Below, piece after piece: positions 54,736-63,849 of a DNA stretch of 64,000 nucleotides. Position 1 is the stretch's first letter, and each line of letters begins with the position of its first letter. Under the pieces are notes generated by a model. The model had not been told where the DNA came from and searched no databases. It was given only the letters and a program-made list of their open reading frames with translations. The translations under genes were made by a program, and so were the position numbers. This stretch comes from an uncultured Pirellula sp. (GTDB taxonomy: Bacteria > Planctomycetota > Planctomycetia > Pirellulales > Pirellulaceae), in NCBI GenBank assembly GCA_903892355.1, contig CAITIE010000125.1:1-64000 (forward strand), read 5' to 3'.

Positions 54736-55925
54736 ACTTGTCACAACGTGAAAAAATCCTCGCTGCTGGCGTCGGTTTGGTCGTCCTTCTCTTCGTAGGC
54801 CGATACTTCTCAACCACGATCCTCAAAGGCTTCGATGCAAAGAGTGAGAAGAGAGGCAGCTTGGAAAAAACCCAAGAAGAACAAAACCTCAAGATGATTG
54901 AGGGAACGATTGCCAAAGTAAAACTCAACCGAGTTGCAGCACAATCCCTACCCAGCAATGAGGAAAAAGCTCGCGCGGAATACATGCGTTGGCTGATCGA
55001 TCTGGCCGACGAAGCTGGATTGCAAGACCCACAACCTCGGGCTTTGGCAGAAGCTTCCGAACCTGGCGTTTACAACGCATTTCGATTTCAGCTCACCGGA
55101 GTGGGTACGGTCGAAAATGCCACGCGGTTGCTCTACCTGTTCCATGCCAAAGACTACTTGCACCGGATCCTCCGCTTTGACATCCGCCCCATCACCAACA
55201 GCAATCCACCGAACCGTTTGACAATTTCCATGGATTGCGAAGCGCTCTCGCTCGATAAGGCGAGTCCGAATCAGTCCAACCCAGGTTACACAGCCCCTCG
55301 GATCACCAAACCGCTCGAGGAGTACCAAAACACCATCGCAGGTCGAAATATCTTTGCACCGACCAATCATCCTCCGATGATGGAATCACGCCGTCGCGTT
55401 TCCGCCACTCAAGGTTTACGGTTGGACGTTGGACTCGACGCCAAAGAGACCGACCCTGGTCAATTCGTGACCTATCAATTCGAAGGTGAACCGCTCCGCG
55501 GAATGCAACTCGATCCGAACACAGGCAAGTTGACCTGGACGTCGAGCGAAGTCGGAAGCTACGAAGTCACTGTGCGTGCTACCGACTCGGGCATCCCGGC
55601 AAAGTCAACCGTTCAGCGCGTCGCAATCAACGTTTCTGAACCTCCTCCACCGACCAAAAAACCACCCGAGTTCAATGTGGCATCCCAAGCGTTTATCAGC
55701 GCTTTGCTCTCCGATGGCAAAATTCCACAGGCTTGGATCCGTTCGAAAACTGAGGGTAAAACCATCTACCTGAGAAAAGGGGATGAATTGAAACTCGGCG
55801 ATGTCAAAGGCAAAGTCATCGATGTCGGGAGGAACTTTATCGAACTGGAAACCGAAGGCAAACGATGGACCGTCGGCATGGACGAAAGCTTGGCCGATGC
55901 TTATAGTCGCGCTATGGCAGACTGA
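54732..55925 (+). CDS. GspM/PilO-like protein with cadherin-like domain and PilP/GspC-like C-terminus
   Basis: A 397-residue inner-membrane protein. Residues 1-160 fit PilO/GspM: short cytoplasmic start, one membrane helix (A-A-G-V-G-L-V-V-L-L-F-V-G), coiled segment, then a ferredoxin-like region with F-R-F-Q-L-T-G-V-G-T. An Ig/cadherin-like domain at about 230-300 has D-P-N-T-G-K-L-T-W-T and Y-E-V-T-V-R-A-T-D-S-G. Residues about 330-390 resemble the PilP/GspC homology region: W-I-R-S-K-T-E-G-K, Y-L-R-K-G-D-E-L-K-L-G and V-I-D-V-G-R-N-F-I-E-L-E-T-E-G-K-R-W. No separate GspC gene is present, so the fusion may replace it. Confidence 0.75.
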   Translation: MNLSQREKILAAGVGLVVLLFVGRYFSTTILKGFDAKSEKRGSLEKTQEEQNLKMIEGTIAKVKLNRVAAQSLPSNEEKARAEYMRWLIDLADEAGLQDPQPRALAEASEPGVYNAFRFQLTGVGTVENATRLLYLFHAKDYLHRILRFDIRPITNSNPPNRLTISMDCEALSLDKASPNQSNPGYTAPRITKPLEEYQNTIAGRNIFAPTNHPPMMESRRRVSATQGLRLDVGLDAKETDPGQFVTYQFEGEPLRGMQLDPNTGKLTWTSSEVGSYEVTVRATDSGIPAKSTVQRVAINVSEPPPPTKKPPEFNVASQAFISALLSDGKIPQAWIRSKTEGKTIYLRKGDELKLGDVKGKVIDVGRNFIELETEGKRWTVGMDESLADAYSRAMAD

Positions 55926-55979
55926 TCTGTCGCTCGGTTTGCAATAGACGATCCACATCCCTCCATTGGCCCCTCGATC

Positions 55980-57164
55980 ATGCGTGACTGGCTGTTTTCC
56001 AAATTCGAGACTGGCCTCATGCCCGGATTGATTCGCAACTTGGTTTGGATAGCGTCAATCATGTCGTTCGCCGGAACCGCATCGGCGCAGGACGGCGAGT
56101 TCCCCTGGATCGATCTTGATTCGGAATCCCAACGCCAAGTCGTCGTGGATCGCGAAGCTGGGCAATACCTTGGGCATCCCACCACCCTCCTTCTCGAGGA
56201 TGGAAAAACTATCCTTTGCGTTTATCCAAAAGGCCACGGAAAAGGTCCTATCGTTTTCAAACGCAGCACCGATGGCGGTGTTACTTGGTCGGATCGGTTA
56301 CCGACACCAGAAAACTGGGCCACCTCCCAAGAAACTCCCACGCTGCACCGGGTCGTCGATGCCGCTGGGAAAAAACGAATTGTCCTCTTTAGCGGACTTC
56401 ACCCTGTCCGGCTCGCCGTCAGCGATGACGATGGCATGTCTTGGTCCGAACTGAAACCAGTCGGAAACTGGGGTGGCATTGTCACCATGGCCTCGGTCGT
56501 CGCGGTTCCATCTACCCCAGGGAAATACATCGCACTCTTCCATGATGATGGTCGATTCTTTGGACCCAAACCGAGCGATGAAAAAGGAACGTTCACGCTT
56601 TACCAGGCAGTAAGTACCGATGGGGGCCTAACCTGGAGCCAACCGACCACCATCTTCGCCTCCCGCGAACTCCATTTGTGCGAACCAGGCGCTATCACCT
56701 CGCCGGATGGAAAGCAATTCGCCGTCCTTCTGCGAGAAAACAGCCGAAGAAGCAATTCCCATATCATTTTTAGCAACGACGAAGGCAAATCGTGGACCTC
56801 GCCCGTTCCGACGCCGGATTCCTTGAACGGCGATCGCCATACGGCCAAGTACCTACCAGATGGCCGTTTATTTATTTCCTTCCGGGATGTTCCCAGAAAC
56901 GGCCAAACAAGTCCGACCAAAGGCGACTGGGTGGCGTGGGTCGGTACCTACTCCGACCTCCAACAGGGCAAACCTGGGGACTACCGCATCCGACTAAAAC
57001 GCAATTTCAAGGGTGCCGACTGCGCCTACCCTGGGGTTGAGGTTCTAGCCGACGGTACCGTAGTCACGACTACCTATGGACATTGGACCCCCAATGAGCC
57101 CCCTTACATCCTCTCCGTTCGACTGAAACTCGCAGAGTGCGATCAACGCCTGACTCACCGATAA
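55980..57164 (+). CDS. Exported sialidase (exo-alpha-sialidase) family protein
   Basis: A 394-residue protein with a signal peptide ending near A-S-A-Q-D. It has several Asp boxes on a six-bladed propeller: S-T-D-G-G-V-T-W-S, S-D-D-D-G-M-S-W-S, S-T-D-G-G-L-T-W-S and S-N-D-E-G-K-S-W-T. Arg residues in V-R-L-A-V and a G-x-R-L-F-I-S-F-R-D segment could form the active site, but sialic acid specificity is not certain; many planctomycete members may act on other glycans. It lies 54 bases after the GspM-like gene in the same direction. An ATG at 56019 is an alternative start. Confidence 0.88.
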   Translation: MRDWLFSKFETGLMPGLIRNLVWIASIMSFAGTASAQDGEFPWIDLDSESQRQVVVDREAGQYLGHPTTLLLEDGKTILCVYPKGHGKGPIVFKRSTDGGVTWSDRLPTPENWATSQETPTLHRVVDAAGKKRIVLFSGLHPVRLAVSDDDGMSWSELKPVGNWGGIVTMASVVAVPSTPGKYIALFHDDGRFFGPKPSDEKGTFTLYQAVSTDGGLTWSQPTTIFASRELHLCEPGAITSPDGKQFAVLLRENSRRSNSHIIFSNDEGKSWTSPVPTPDSLNGDRHTAKYLPDGRLFISFRDVPRNGQTSPTKGDWVAWVGTYSDLQQGKPGDYRIRLKRNFKGADCAYPGVEVLADGTVVTTTYGHWTPNEPPYILSVRLKLAECDQRLTHR

Positions 57165-57574
57165 GCATCCCAAAACCAAGCCAAGCCCCCACAAAGGGTG
57201 GAATCGCACCCTTCTTCGACACGTTTTCCACCCCCAATTTCTGGCAATTTACTGTCGATTCCATCTGTTTCTACAAAAAGTCGCACGTTGTTTTTTCGGC
57301 ATGGGAATTAAAAGCCGTAATTTTTTCCCAAGTGGAACTTCTTTAGCAAATCCAACTCTAATCTCCTGAATAATTGGAAATCGCGTCATCTTCAGCATAG
57401 TCGCGCGGCATCCTGGGAGGTCCTGGTAAATTGGGATGACTGCGCAGGAAGTGGATTGAATTCAGGACGCGATCCAACTAATTTCACAGTACGGAGTTTT
57501 CAGCGAGAGCGTGATCTAGACACGTTTTTGCCGCCAGGATCCCCCTTTTCACTCTTCATTAGTGGAAGCATTCG
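57165..57574. other. Gene-free region upstream of the giant exported protein
   Basis: About 410 bases without a credible gene. It contains several A/T-rich blocks (near 57261-57345 and 57370-57400) that could hold a promoter for the following gene, but no consensus could be assigned. GTGGAAG lies about 8 bases before the next ATG. Confidence 0.4.
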
Positions 57575-60500
57575 ATGACCGTCTCGCCAAACCGCAGGCT
57601 ACGCAACCAAACCGCCCGGAACACCTCCAAGAAGCGAAACGCGCTGAGTAGGATCCTCCGAATGGAATCCTTGGAGCGACGCGAATTGATGGCGTCGGAC
57701 ATGGCTGCATTCCACAATTATCTGGCTCCATCGGACGTCGACGGCGACTTCCAAATTTCGCCACTCGATGCTCTGATCGTTATCAACAATTTGAACTCGA
57801 TTGGGTCCGGTTCGCTGGAAGGCAAGGCGCCACCACAGACTCGGAACTCGTTGTTTGATGCCGACGGCGACAACACTCTTTCGCCCCTTGATGCATTGAC
57901 CGTTATCAACACTCTGAACCGCGGTGAAGGTGTTGGAGAACTAGCACAAGTCAAATACGAGTTCTTTGCTCTGAACTCCGACGGTACCGTGGGCGCGAAT
58001 CTCGATCCAAACCCGGCCGACTTTGTGAGCGAAGCTGTCGTCAGCACCGGACAAAAGTTTGTTGTCCGAACCTCGATGGCTGACCTTCGAGCGAAGCCAG
58101 CTGGCGTCTTTAGCGCCTATCATGATTTGAACTACACGAACGCCGACGGTACGAATGTCGAGCGACTGCAATTGCAGTGGTCTGAGTACAACGCCCTCAA
58201 GCTCACCCAGAGCGAAGCAGACGCTTTGGTCAGTGGCAATTTCAAGTTGCAGTATGGCTCAGAGACTACGGCCACAATCGCTATCGGCACCCGAACAACA
58301 TCCGGTGGAATCGTTGTTCCTAGCCAAGAAAACACCGCCGTCAATATCAAGAATGCTCTCGAAGCGCTTCCTGGAATCGGTGTTGGAAACGTTGTTGTTA
58401 ACGTAAACTCGATCGACCCAGATCCCGGGTTTAACTTTGACATCTTCTTCAAAAACCAACGCGCTCGTCAGGATTTACCCAACGCTGCGATTGTTGCAAA
58501 CAACCTCGCGGTCTCGGTCGGAACGATCATACCAACCGTTAGTTCGCAAACCAATCCGTCGCCAACACAAGCCGTCGTCGCTCGCGCAGCTCTCGACTAC
58601 ACCCCGATTGAGTCGCAGTTCCCACTCTATGTGAACGGTCCTAATGGCGTATTGGATGAAGCCAACATCGCCACCGGAAAACGCGTCTTGAAGACGGTGG
58701 GTGGTTTCTCGAACTCCAGCTCTCCTGTCACCGGCGTAGCAGCTTCGAATTTCTTCGCTATTGTCGACACCGCTTTTGTAGCCGGTTCCGCAGGGGTCGT
58801 TAACCTCGCAGGCACTGTCTCGGCATTGCCGGGTCAAGGTAGCAACGCCGACAACTTGGGCATTGCGATGTACAACGCTACCGGCGTTTACTTGAATGCC
58901 AGCCAAGTGATCATGCCATCGGCAACCATCACGATTGAAGATCTGCTCACTGCCCGAAACGATGCCTACACGATCAATGAAGATGCCGGCATCACCTCGT
59001 TCGTAGTTACCTCCAACGATACCGATAAACTCAACAAGGACTTCGGTATCGTCTCGGTGACCCAACCAGCAACCGGTGGAACGGTAACCTTCGACGCGGG
59101 TGGAACTGCAAAGAGCCTACGCTTCACCCCCGCGGCTAACTTTAACGGCCAAGCCGTTTTCACGTACAAGATCCGCAACACCTCGAACATCGAAGCAACC
59201 GCGAGCGTCGTGGTAACGGTGAACGCAGTCAACGATGCCCCGATAATCGTTAACACATCCTTCAGCACCGCCGAAGACACCGCGGTCACGATCACCCCAT
59301 CACAGATCTTCTCACCTGGCCCATCCGATGAGTCGGGCCAAATCGTCACGCTGGGTATCGTCTCCGGGCCAACCGCCGCCCAAGGGACCGCGGTGATTAA
59401 TGGCGCTGGCGAATTGGTTTTCACCCCAGCCGCTAATTTCTTCGGCAATGTGAACATCACCGTCCTCGGAACCGATAATGGATCTGCCACCGGGAACTCC
59501 ACCCAAGCTGTCCTCACCATCGCGGTCACAGCCGTCAACGACGCACCCGTCATCGTCGGAACCAGCTTCAGCATCGCCGAAGACGCCGCCTCTCCGCTGG
59601 TCATCACTCCTGCTCAATTGTTCATCCCAGGCCCAGCCAACGAATCCTCGCAAACGGTAACCCTATCTCTGGTTTCAACACCGGGGGCCAACCAAGGTAC
59701 CGCGACGATCCTCGCCAATGGATCATTGCAATTCACACCTGCCCTGAATTACTTTGGCACCGTCAATTTCCAAGTCCAAGGCACCGACAATGGTACTCCA
59801 CCACTGTCAACAATTTCGACATTGACCATCACCGTAACCTCGGTCAACGATGGGCCCGATGCTGTCGATGACACCGGGACCGTCGCACGGTTCAATGCAA
59901 TCGGATTAACTGGAACTCCGAGCTCACTCGATGTGATGCGAAACGACAGTGCAGGCCCGAACGAGTCCTCCGTTGATTCGATCAGGATCAAGACGTTCAC
60001 AACCACGACCACCAAACTAGGTGGTACCGTCGGTGTCAACGCCGATAGAACTCGCGTGATCTACACCCCACCCACAAACGCAGTGAATGTCGTGGACTCG
60101 TTTGAGTACACCATCGAAGATAGCTTCGGATTGACCGATAAAGCCACCACCGAAGTTTTTGTCTTCCCACCCGTTCTTCCATACGCGATCGATGACTCAT
60201 TCACCTTTGCTGAAAAATCAAGCGACACTGGAGTCAATTTCAACGTCCTCGCGAACGATCTCCTCAATGACGGTGCAACTGCACGTCTGGTAGCTATCAC
60301 CAAACAACCAGACGCTGGCAAGGGAACAGCCTCGATCGCTGGCACAGACGTCCTCTACAGTGTCCCAGCTCACTTCTACGGCAACGCAACCATCGAATAC
60401 GAGATGGCGGACAACAAACCGGATAGCCTTTCGTCAAAGGCGACCGTTTTCGTACGCGTGACGGAAGTTAACGATCCACCAGAAGCCGCCGACCGAACGG

Positions 60501-62206
60501 TTGCCGGCAAAGAAGATACCCCGCAAACCGTTCTCGGACTTACGATCACTAACGGCCTCAGCAAAGGCCCTTTTGAGGACGACCAAGTCCTCACGGTCAC
60601 GGGGGCAACCTTGTTGACTGCTGGTGCCGGTGTCGTCTCCTTGAGCAACGGCAACATCAACTTTGCTCCAGCTCTCAACTACAACGGCAATGTGCTCATC
60701 GAGTACACGGTAACCGATAACGGAACCACCAACGGCGTTCTCGATCCGAAATCGGCCAAGGCGATCCTGACCCTGGCTTTGGAAGCGGTCAACGACGCTC
60801 CGATCACCACACCCAAGACCTTCCCAGCACCCGGACAACCTGCGTTCCTCGAAGACAGTTCGCTCACCATTCCTGTGGCGAGCGTCATTGCAGGTGACCA
60901 ACCAGGTCCAGCTAACGAATCATCGCAAACCGTTTCGTTTGTTCCGCTGACCACTCCGATCACTTCTGCCAAGGGCGGGACGGTTACCCAAGTCGGCTCG
61001 AACCTGATCTATACGCCAGCGACGAATTTCAATGGCATCGATACATTCAGCTACAACATCTCGGATGATGGCACTCCTCCACTGTCCGCAGTCGGTATCG
61101 TCACGGTCGCCGTGGCCGAAAAGAATGATGCGCCGGTTGCCGACAGCCTCTCGCGAAATGTTTTTGCCGGTGTCACCACCGTCCTTGATTTGACCGAAGC
61201 ACTCGCTCAAATGGACAAAGGTGCACCGAACGAGTCGAACCAAACACTCAAGATCACCCGTTTGATCCTACCGAATCCATTTGTTGGGAACATCTCGCTG
61301 AACGCGGCTGGTACTGCGATCACCTACTTCGCTCCACTCGGAACCAATGAAACGGTGAATTTCCAATACGAAATCACCGACAATGGAACGACCGCAGGAC
61401 AACCCGATCCTCTCACCGCGATCGGAAACTTTGCAATCAAGGTTCTGCCGTTCATTCCGAGCTCAATCAAGGGCACGGTATTCGTCGACGACAATGCCAA
61501 TAACAAGCTCGATCAAAACTCCGGTGGACAACAATTGGAATTGCCAGTTGGCGGCGTAGAAATCACCCTGAGCTACCCGGACCCAGAGAATCCATCGAAG
61601 AAAATCACCGTAACGGAAATGACCGAAGCGGATGGTTCCTATGACTTCGAATTGCTCCCACCGGGCACCTACACCGTCAGCTACGTAAACCCCGTCTCGA
61701 TGACCGAGTCGAACACCACCGTCCGCTCGTACACCTCCACCATCGCAGCTCCTGGCGATAAGAACCTGGTCTATAACTTCCCAGTTCTCGGTATCAATCC
61801 ATCCTACGGTTCGTCGATCGAATACTTGGCTTCGAGCTTCTATCTGAAGGATGCGTCGCTGCGGTCCAAGGGTATGTATGCCGTGGTCAATTCCACAGGT
61901 TACACCGAATGGACCTCGAAGAAGGATGGTTTCGCTGGAGACTTGTTCCATGAAGTTGTCCTCAGCAATGATGGCACTCGAGCTTACCTGACCGCCGTCC
62001 GCGGACAGAACCAAGTCTTCACAGCAACATTGATCGAGAAGAAACAGTTCATACGAACTCCCGCTGGAAACGGCAATCAGTTGATTCGCGTCTTGGCAGG
62101 TTCCTCGGACCTAGTATGGACCCCTGTCAACATGGCAGCTCCACCGGTCACAGCCAAGGGATACTTAGAAAGTGTCGATCAGTTCTTCGAACAAGAGAAC
62201 TGGTAG
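57575..62206 (+). CDS. Giant exported protein: LEPR-XLL-like leader, dockerin pair, cadherin-like repeats, SdrD-B-like domain
   Basis: A 1543-residue protein. The basic start is followed by M-E-S-L-E-R-R-E-L-M-A-S-D (30-42), the planctomycete LEPR-XLL-type leader. A dockerin type I pair comes next: D-V-D-G-D-F-Q-I-S-P-L-D-A-L (54-67) and D-A-D-G-D-N-T-L-S-P-L-D-A-L (95-108), both with full calcium ligands. After a region of unknown fold, six or seven cadherin-like/VCBS repeats run from about 460 to 1290, marked by A-V-N-D-A-P and A-E-D-T-A, with the strand F-T-P-A-x-N-F-x-G. A carboxypeptidase-regulatory/SdrD-B-like domain is at about 1295-1400, then a C-terminal segment with no sorting signal. 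Probably secreted or surface-bound, perhaps in adhesion. An intrinsic terminator follows. Confidence 0.88.
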   Translation: MTVSPNRRLRNQTARNTSKKRNALSRILRMESLERRELMASDMAAFHNYLAPSDVDGDFQISPLDALIVINNLNSIGSGSLEGKAPPQTRNSLFDADGDNTLSPLDALTVINTLNRGEGVGELAQVKYEFFALNSDGTVGANLDPNPADFVSEAVVSTGQKFVVRTSMADLRAKPAGVFSAYHDLNYTNADGTNVERLQLQWSEYNALKLTQSEADALVSGNFKLQYGSETTATIAIGTRTTSGGIVVPSQENTAVNIKNALEALPGIGVGNVVVNVNSIDPDPGFNFDIFFKNQRARQDLPNAAIVANNLAVSVGTIIPTVSSQTNPSPTQAVVARAALDYTPIESQFPLYVNGPNGVLDEANIATGKRVLKTVGGFSNSSSPVTGVAASNFFAIVDTAFVAGSAGVVNLAGTVSALPGQGSNADNLGIAMYNATGVYLNASQVIMPSATITIEDLLTARNDAYTINEDAGITSFVVTSNDTDKLNKDFGIVSVTQPATGGTVTFDAGGTAKSLRFTPAANFNGQAVFTYKIRNTSNIEATASVVVTVNAVNDAPIIVNTSFSTAEDTAVTITPSQIFSPGPSDESGQIVTLGIVSGPTAAQGTAVINGAGELVFTPAANFFGNVNITVLGTDNGSATGNSTQAVLTIAVTAVNDAPVIVGTSFSIAEDAASPLVITPAQLFIPGPANESSQTVTLSLVSTPGANQGTATILANGSLQFTPALNYFGTVNFQVQGTDNGTPPLSTISTLTITVTSVNDGPDAVDDTGTVARFNAIGLTGTPSSLDVMRNDSAGPNESSVDSIRIKTFTTTTTKLGGTVGVNADRTRVIYTPPTNAVNVVDSFEYTIEDSFGLTDKATTEVFVFPPVLPYAIDDSFTFAEKSSDTGVNFNVLANDLLNDGATARLVAITKQPDAGKGTASIAGTDVLYSVPAHFYGNATIEYEMADNKPDSLSSKATVFVRVTEVNDPPEAADRTVAGKEDTPQTVLGLTITNGLSKGPFEDDQVLTVTGATLLTAGAGVVSLSNGNINFAPALNYNGNVLIEYTVTDNGTTNGVLDPKSAKAILTLALEAVNDAPITTPKTFPAPGQPAFLEDSSLTIPVASVIAGDQPGPANESSQTVSFVPLTTPITSAKGGTVTQVGSNLIYTPATNFNGIDTFSYNISDDGTPPLSAVGIVTVAVAEKNDAPVADSLSRNVFAGVTTVLDLTEALAQMDKGAPNESNQTLKITRLILPNPFVGNISLNAAGTAITYFAPLGTNETVNFQYEITDNGTTAGQPDPLTAIGNFAIKVLPFIPSSIKGTVFVDDNANNKLDQNSGGQQLELPVGGVEITLSYPDPENPSKKITVTEMTEADGSYDFELLPPGTYTVSYVNPVSMTESNTTVRSYTSTIAAPGDKNLVYNFPVLGINPSYGSSIEYLASSFYLKDASLRSKGMYAVVNSTGYTEWTSKKDGFAGDLFHEVVLSNDGTRAYLTAVRGQNQVFTATLIEKKQFIRTPAGNGNQLIRVLAGSSDLVWTPVNMAAPPVTAKGYLESVDQFFEQENW

Positions 62207-62254
62207 TTAAGGCGACTGTCAACAGACATCCCTGAGATAGGCATCCTTGAGATT

Positions 62255-62281
62255 GAGGCCACGCACTGCGTGGCCTCTTTT
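62255..62281 (+). terminator. Rho-independent terminator of the giant exported protein gene
   Basis: GAGGCCACGC (62255-62264), a 3-base loop ACT, then GCGTGGCCTC (62268-62277) form a perfect 10-bp stem followed by TTTT (62278-62281). It begins 48 bases past the stop codon. On the minus strand no T-run follows the stem, so it should act mainly on the plus strand. Confidence 0.9.
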
Positions 62282-62285
62282 GCAT

Positions 62286-63161
62286 TCAAATCAACCCGCG
62301 ACCGGTGATTTGCTCGAGCGCCGCAACGTAGCGATCTCGCGTTTGCATCACAATGTCTTCCGGAAGGAAGGGAGGGAGGCTGTTCTTGTCCCACGCGGAT
62401 CGGTCCAAAAACTCTCGGACGAATTGCTTGTCGAAGGACGCTTGGGCTCGGCCAGGAGCCCAATCATCCGCCGGCCAGAACCGAGAACTGTCTGGCGTGA
62501 GAACTTCGTCAATCAGTATCAAACGACCTTCGAACCAGCCCCACTCTAACTTGGTATCGGCAACGATGATCCCTTTCGCTTGTGCGATCTCGCTGCCGCG
62601 ACGGTAGACCTCGATGGAACGTTCCTTCAACTCGTCTGCGACAGTCGTGCCAAGCTGTTCTCTCATCACTTCGAATGAAACATTCTCATCGTGCCCCGTT
62701 TCCGCTTTGGTGGCAGGCGTAAACAGCGGTTCGGGCAGATGATCGCATTGTTTCAAACCCGACGGCAGGGGGATTCCGCAAATCGAACCTGTGCGCTGGT
62801 AATCGCGCCAACCGCTCCCTTCAATATACCCCCGAATGACGCATTCAAAGGGAACGACTTGGGCCTTGCGAGCCACGATCGACCGGCCCGCTAACTGCCC
62901 GAGAGGATCGAGAACCTTTACCGAATCGGGCAATTCGTCGCTGATCACGTGATGCTCGATTCCGAGCGAACGAAACCAAAACAAGCTCAACTGATTCAGG
63001 ATGCGGCCTTTGTCCGGAATCCCGTTGGGCATCACCCAATCAAAGGCGCTAATACGATCCGTGCTGATAATTAGGAGCGATTCTCCGAGATCGTAAACAT
63101 CACGCACCTTCCCTTGCCGTTTGGGGAATGGGAGATTGGTTTGCAGAAGCGCGTCGGTCAT
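62286..63161 (-). CDS. purC: Phosphoribosylaminoimidazole-succinocarboxamide synthase (SAICAR synthetase)
   Basis: A 291-residue purine biosynthesis enzyme that joins aspartate to CAIR with ATP. The family motifs are complete: G-K-V-R-D-V-Y-D, S-T-D-R-I-S-A-F-D at about 33-41, V-I-R-G-Y-I-E-G-S-G-W (109-119), F-T-P-A-T-K-A and D-E-N-V-S-F, I-V-A-D-T-K-L-E-W-G, and L-I-D-E-V-L-T-P-D-S-S-R-F-W. Length and start are typical of the longer, yeast-like PurC form. It is a stand-alone gene here, converging with the giant protein gene. Confidence 0.97.
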   Translation of the reverse strand: MTDALLQTNLPFPKRQGKVRDVYDLGESLLIISTDRISAFDWVMPNGIPDKGRILNQLSLFWFRSLGIEHHVISDELPDSVKVLDPLGQLAGRSIVARKAQVVPFECVIRGYIEGSGWRDYQRTGSICGIPLPSGLKQCDHLPEPLFTPATKAETGHDENVSFEVMREQLGTTVADELKERSIEVYRRGSEIAQAKGIIVADTKLEWGWFEGRLILIDEVLTPDSSRFWPADDWAPGRAQASFDKQFVREFLDRSAWDKNSLPPFLPEDIVMQTRDRYVAALEQITGRGLI

Positions 63162-63234
63162 GGTGGCAAAAGGGTATTCGGAAATGCGTTTGTTGCTACC
63201 GGAGCCATGTTCAGCTACCGGAGGAATAGGACGC

Positions 63235-63849
63235 CTATCGTACCTCTTCTGCCGTCATCTTGTAGATGGCGTAATGACCGCCGTCAGGATAACGAAAGGA
63301 ATCAGGATCGATTTCGAGCTTGCCTTTGACCGAGACCACCCGGGTCGAAAAATTGGCGGTCTTTCCCGGTGCCATTTCAACAATCACGCAATCGTACAGC
63401 GCTGCACCGGGCCCGAAACAGCATTCCTGATTATCGCGCACGAGAACAAACTGCTTGATGCCGCTTTGCTGGAAAACCGAGGTGGGCAGGATAAAACCTC
63501 GCAGCTTCAGCGTTTTCTTATTCAACTCTTCGATCGAGGGGGTGATCATTTCTTTGTGAAACTCGCCCCCTTTCTCAATATCGAACTTCAGATCGTCGAA
63601 CGTGATCTCCCCCCGTTTGCGGGCAGCTTCACGAGCTTTGCGATCCTCCGCCAACTGCCGCTCCGACTTGGGTGAAGCACTCGGCTTTTCCCCCTTCGGA
63701 CCTTCCACACTTGCAGGCTTCGCAGGCTCAGGTTTCGCGGGTTCCTGTCCGTTCCCCACGGAAATTCCGGAAGTGCACACCGCGACAAGGATTGCGGAAC
63801 GCAGGCCGAGCGAGGGTTGGAAAATGGATCGGCTGATGGACTGACGCAT
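63235..63849 (-). CDS. Exported DUF3299-family protein
   Basis: A 204-residue protein. The ATG at 63849 has GGAAGAG 7 bases upstream and opens a signal peptide (L-R-S-A-I-L-V-A-V-C-T-S-G-I-S-V-G-N-G). A Pro/Ala/Lys/Glu-rich linker (about 35-80) precedes a C-terminal domain with K-L-R-G-F-I-L-P, F-V-L-V-R-D-N-Q-E-C-C-F-G-P-G-A and V-S-V-K-G-K-L, the pattern of DUF3299. The function of this family is not established; the paired Cys residues could bind metal or copper. The gene is 73 bases upstream of purC on the same strand. Confidence 0.82.
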   Translation of the reverse strand: MRQSISRSIFQPSLGLRSAILVAVCTSGISVGNGQEPAKPEPAKPASVEGPKGEKPSASPKSERQLAEDRKAREAARKRGEITFDDLKFDIEKGGEFHKEMITPSIEELNKKTLKLRGFILPTSVFQQSGIKQFVLVRDNQECCFGPGAALYDCVIVEMAPGKTANFSTRVVSVKGKLEIDPDSFRYPDGGHYAIYKMTAEEVR

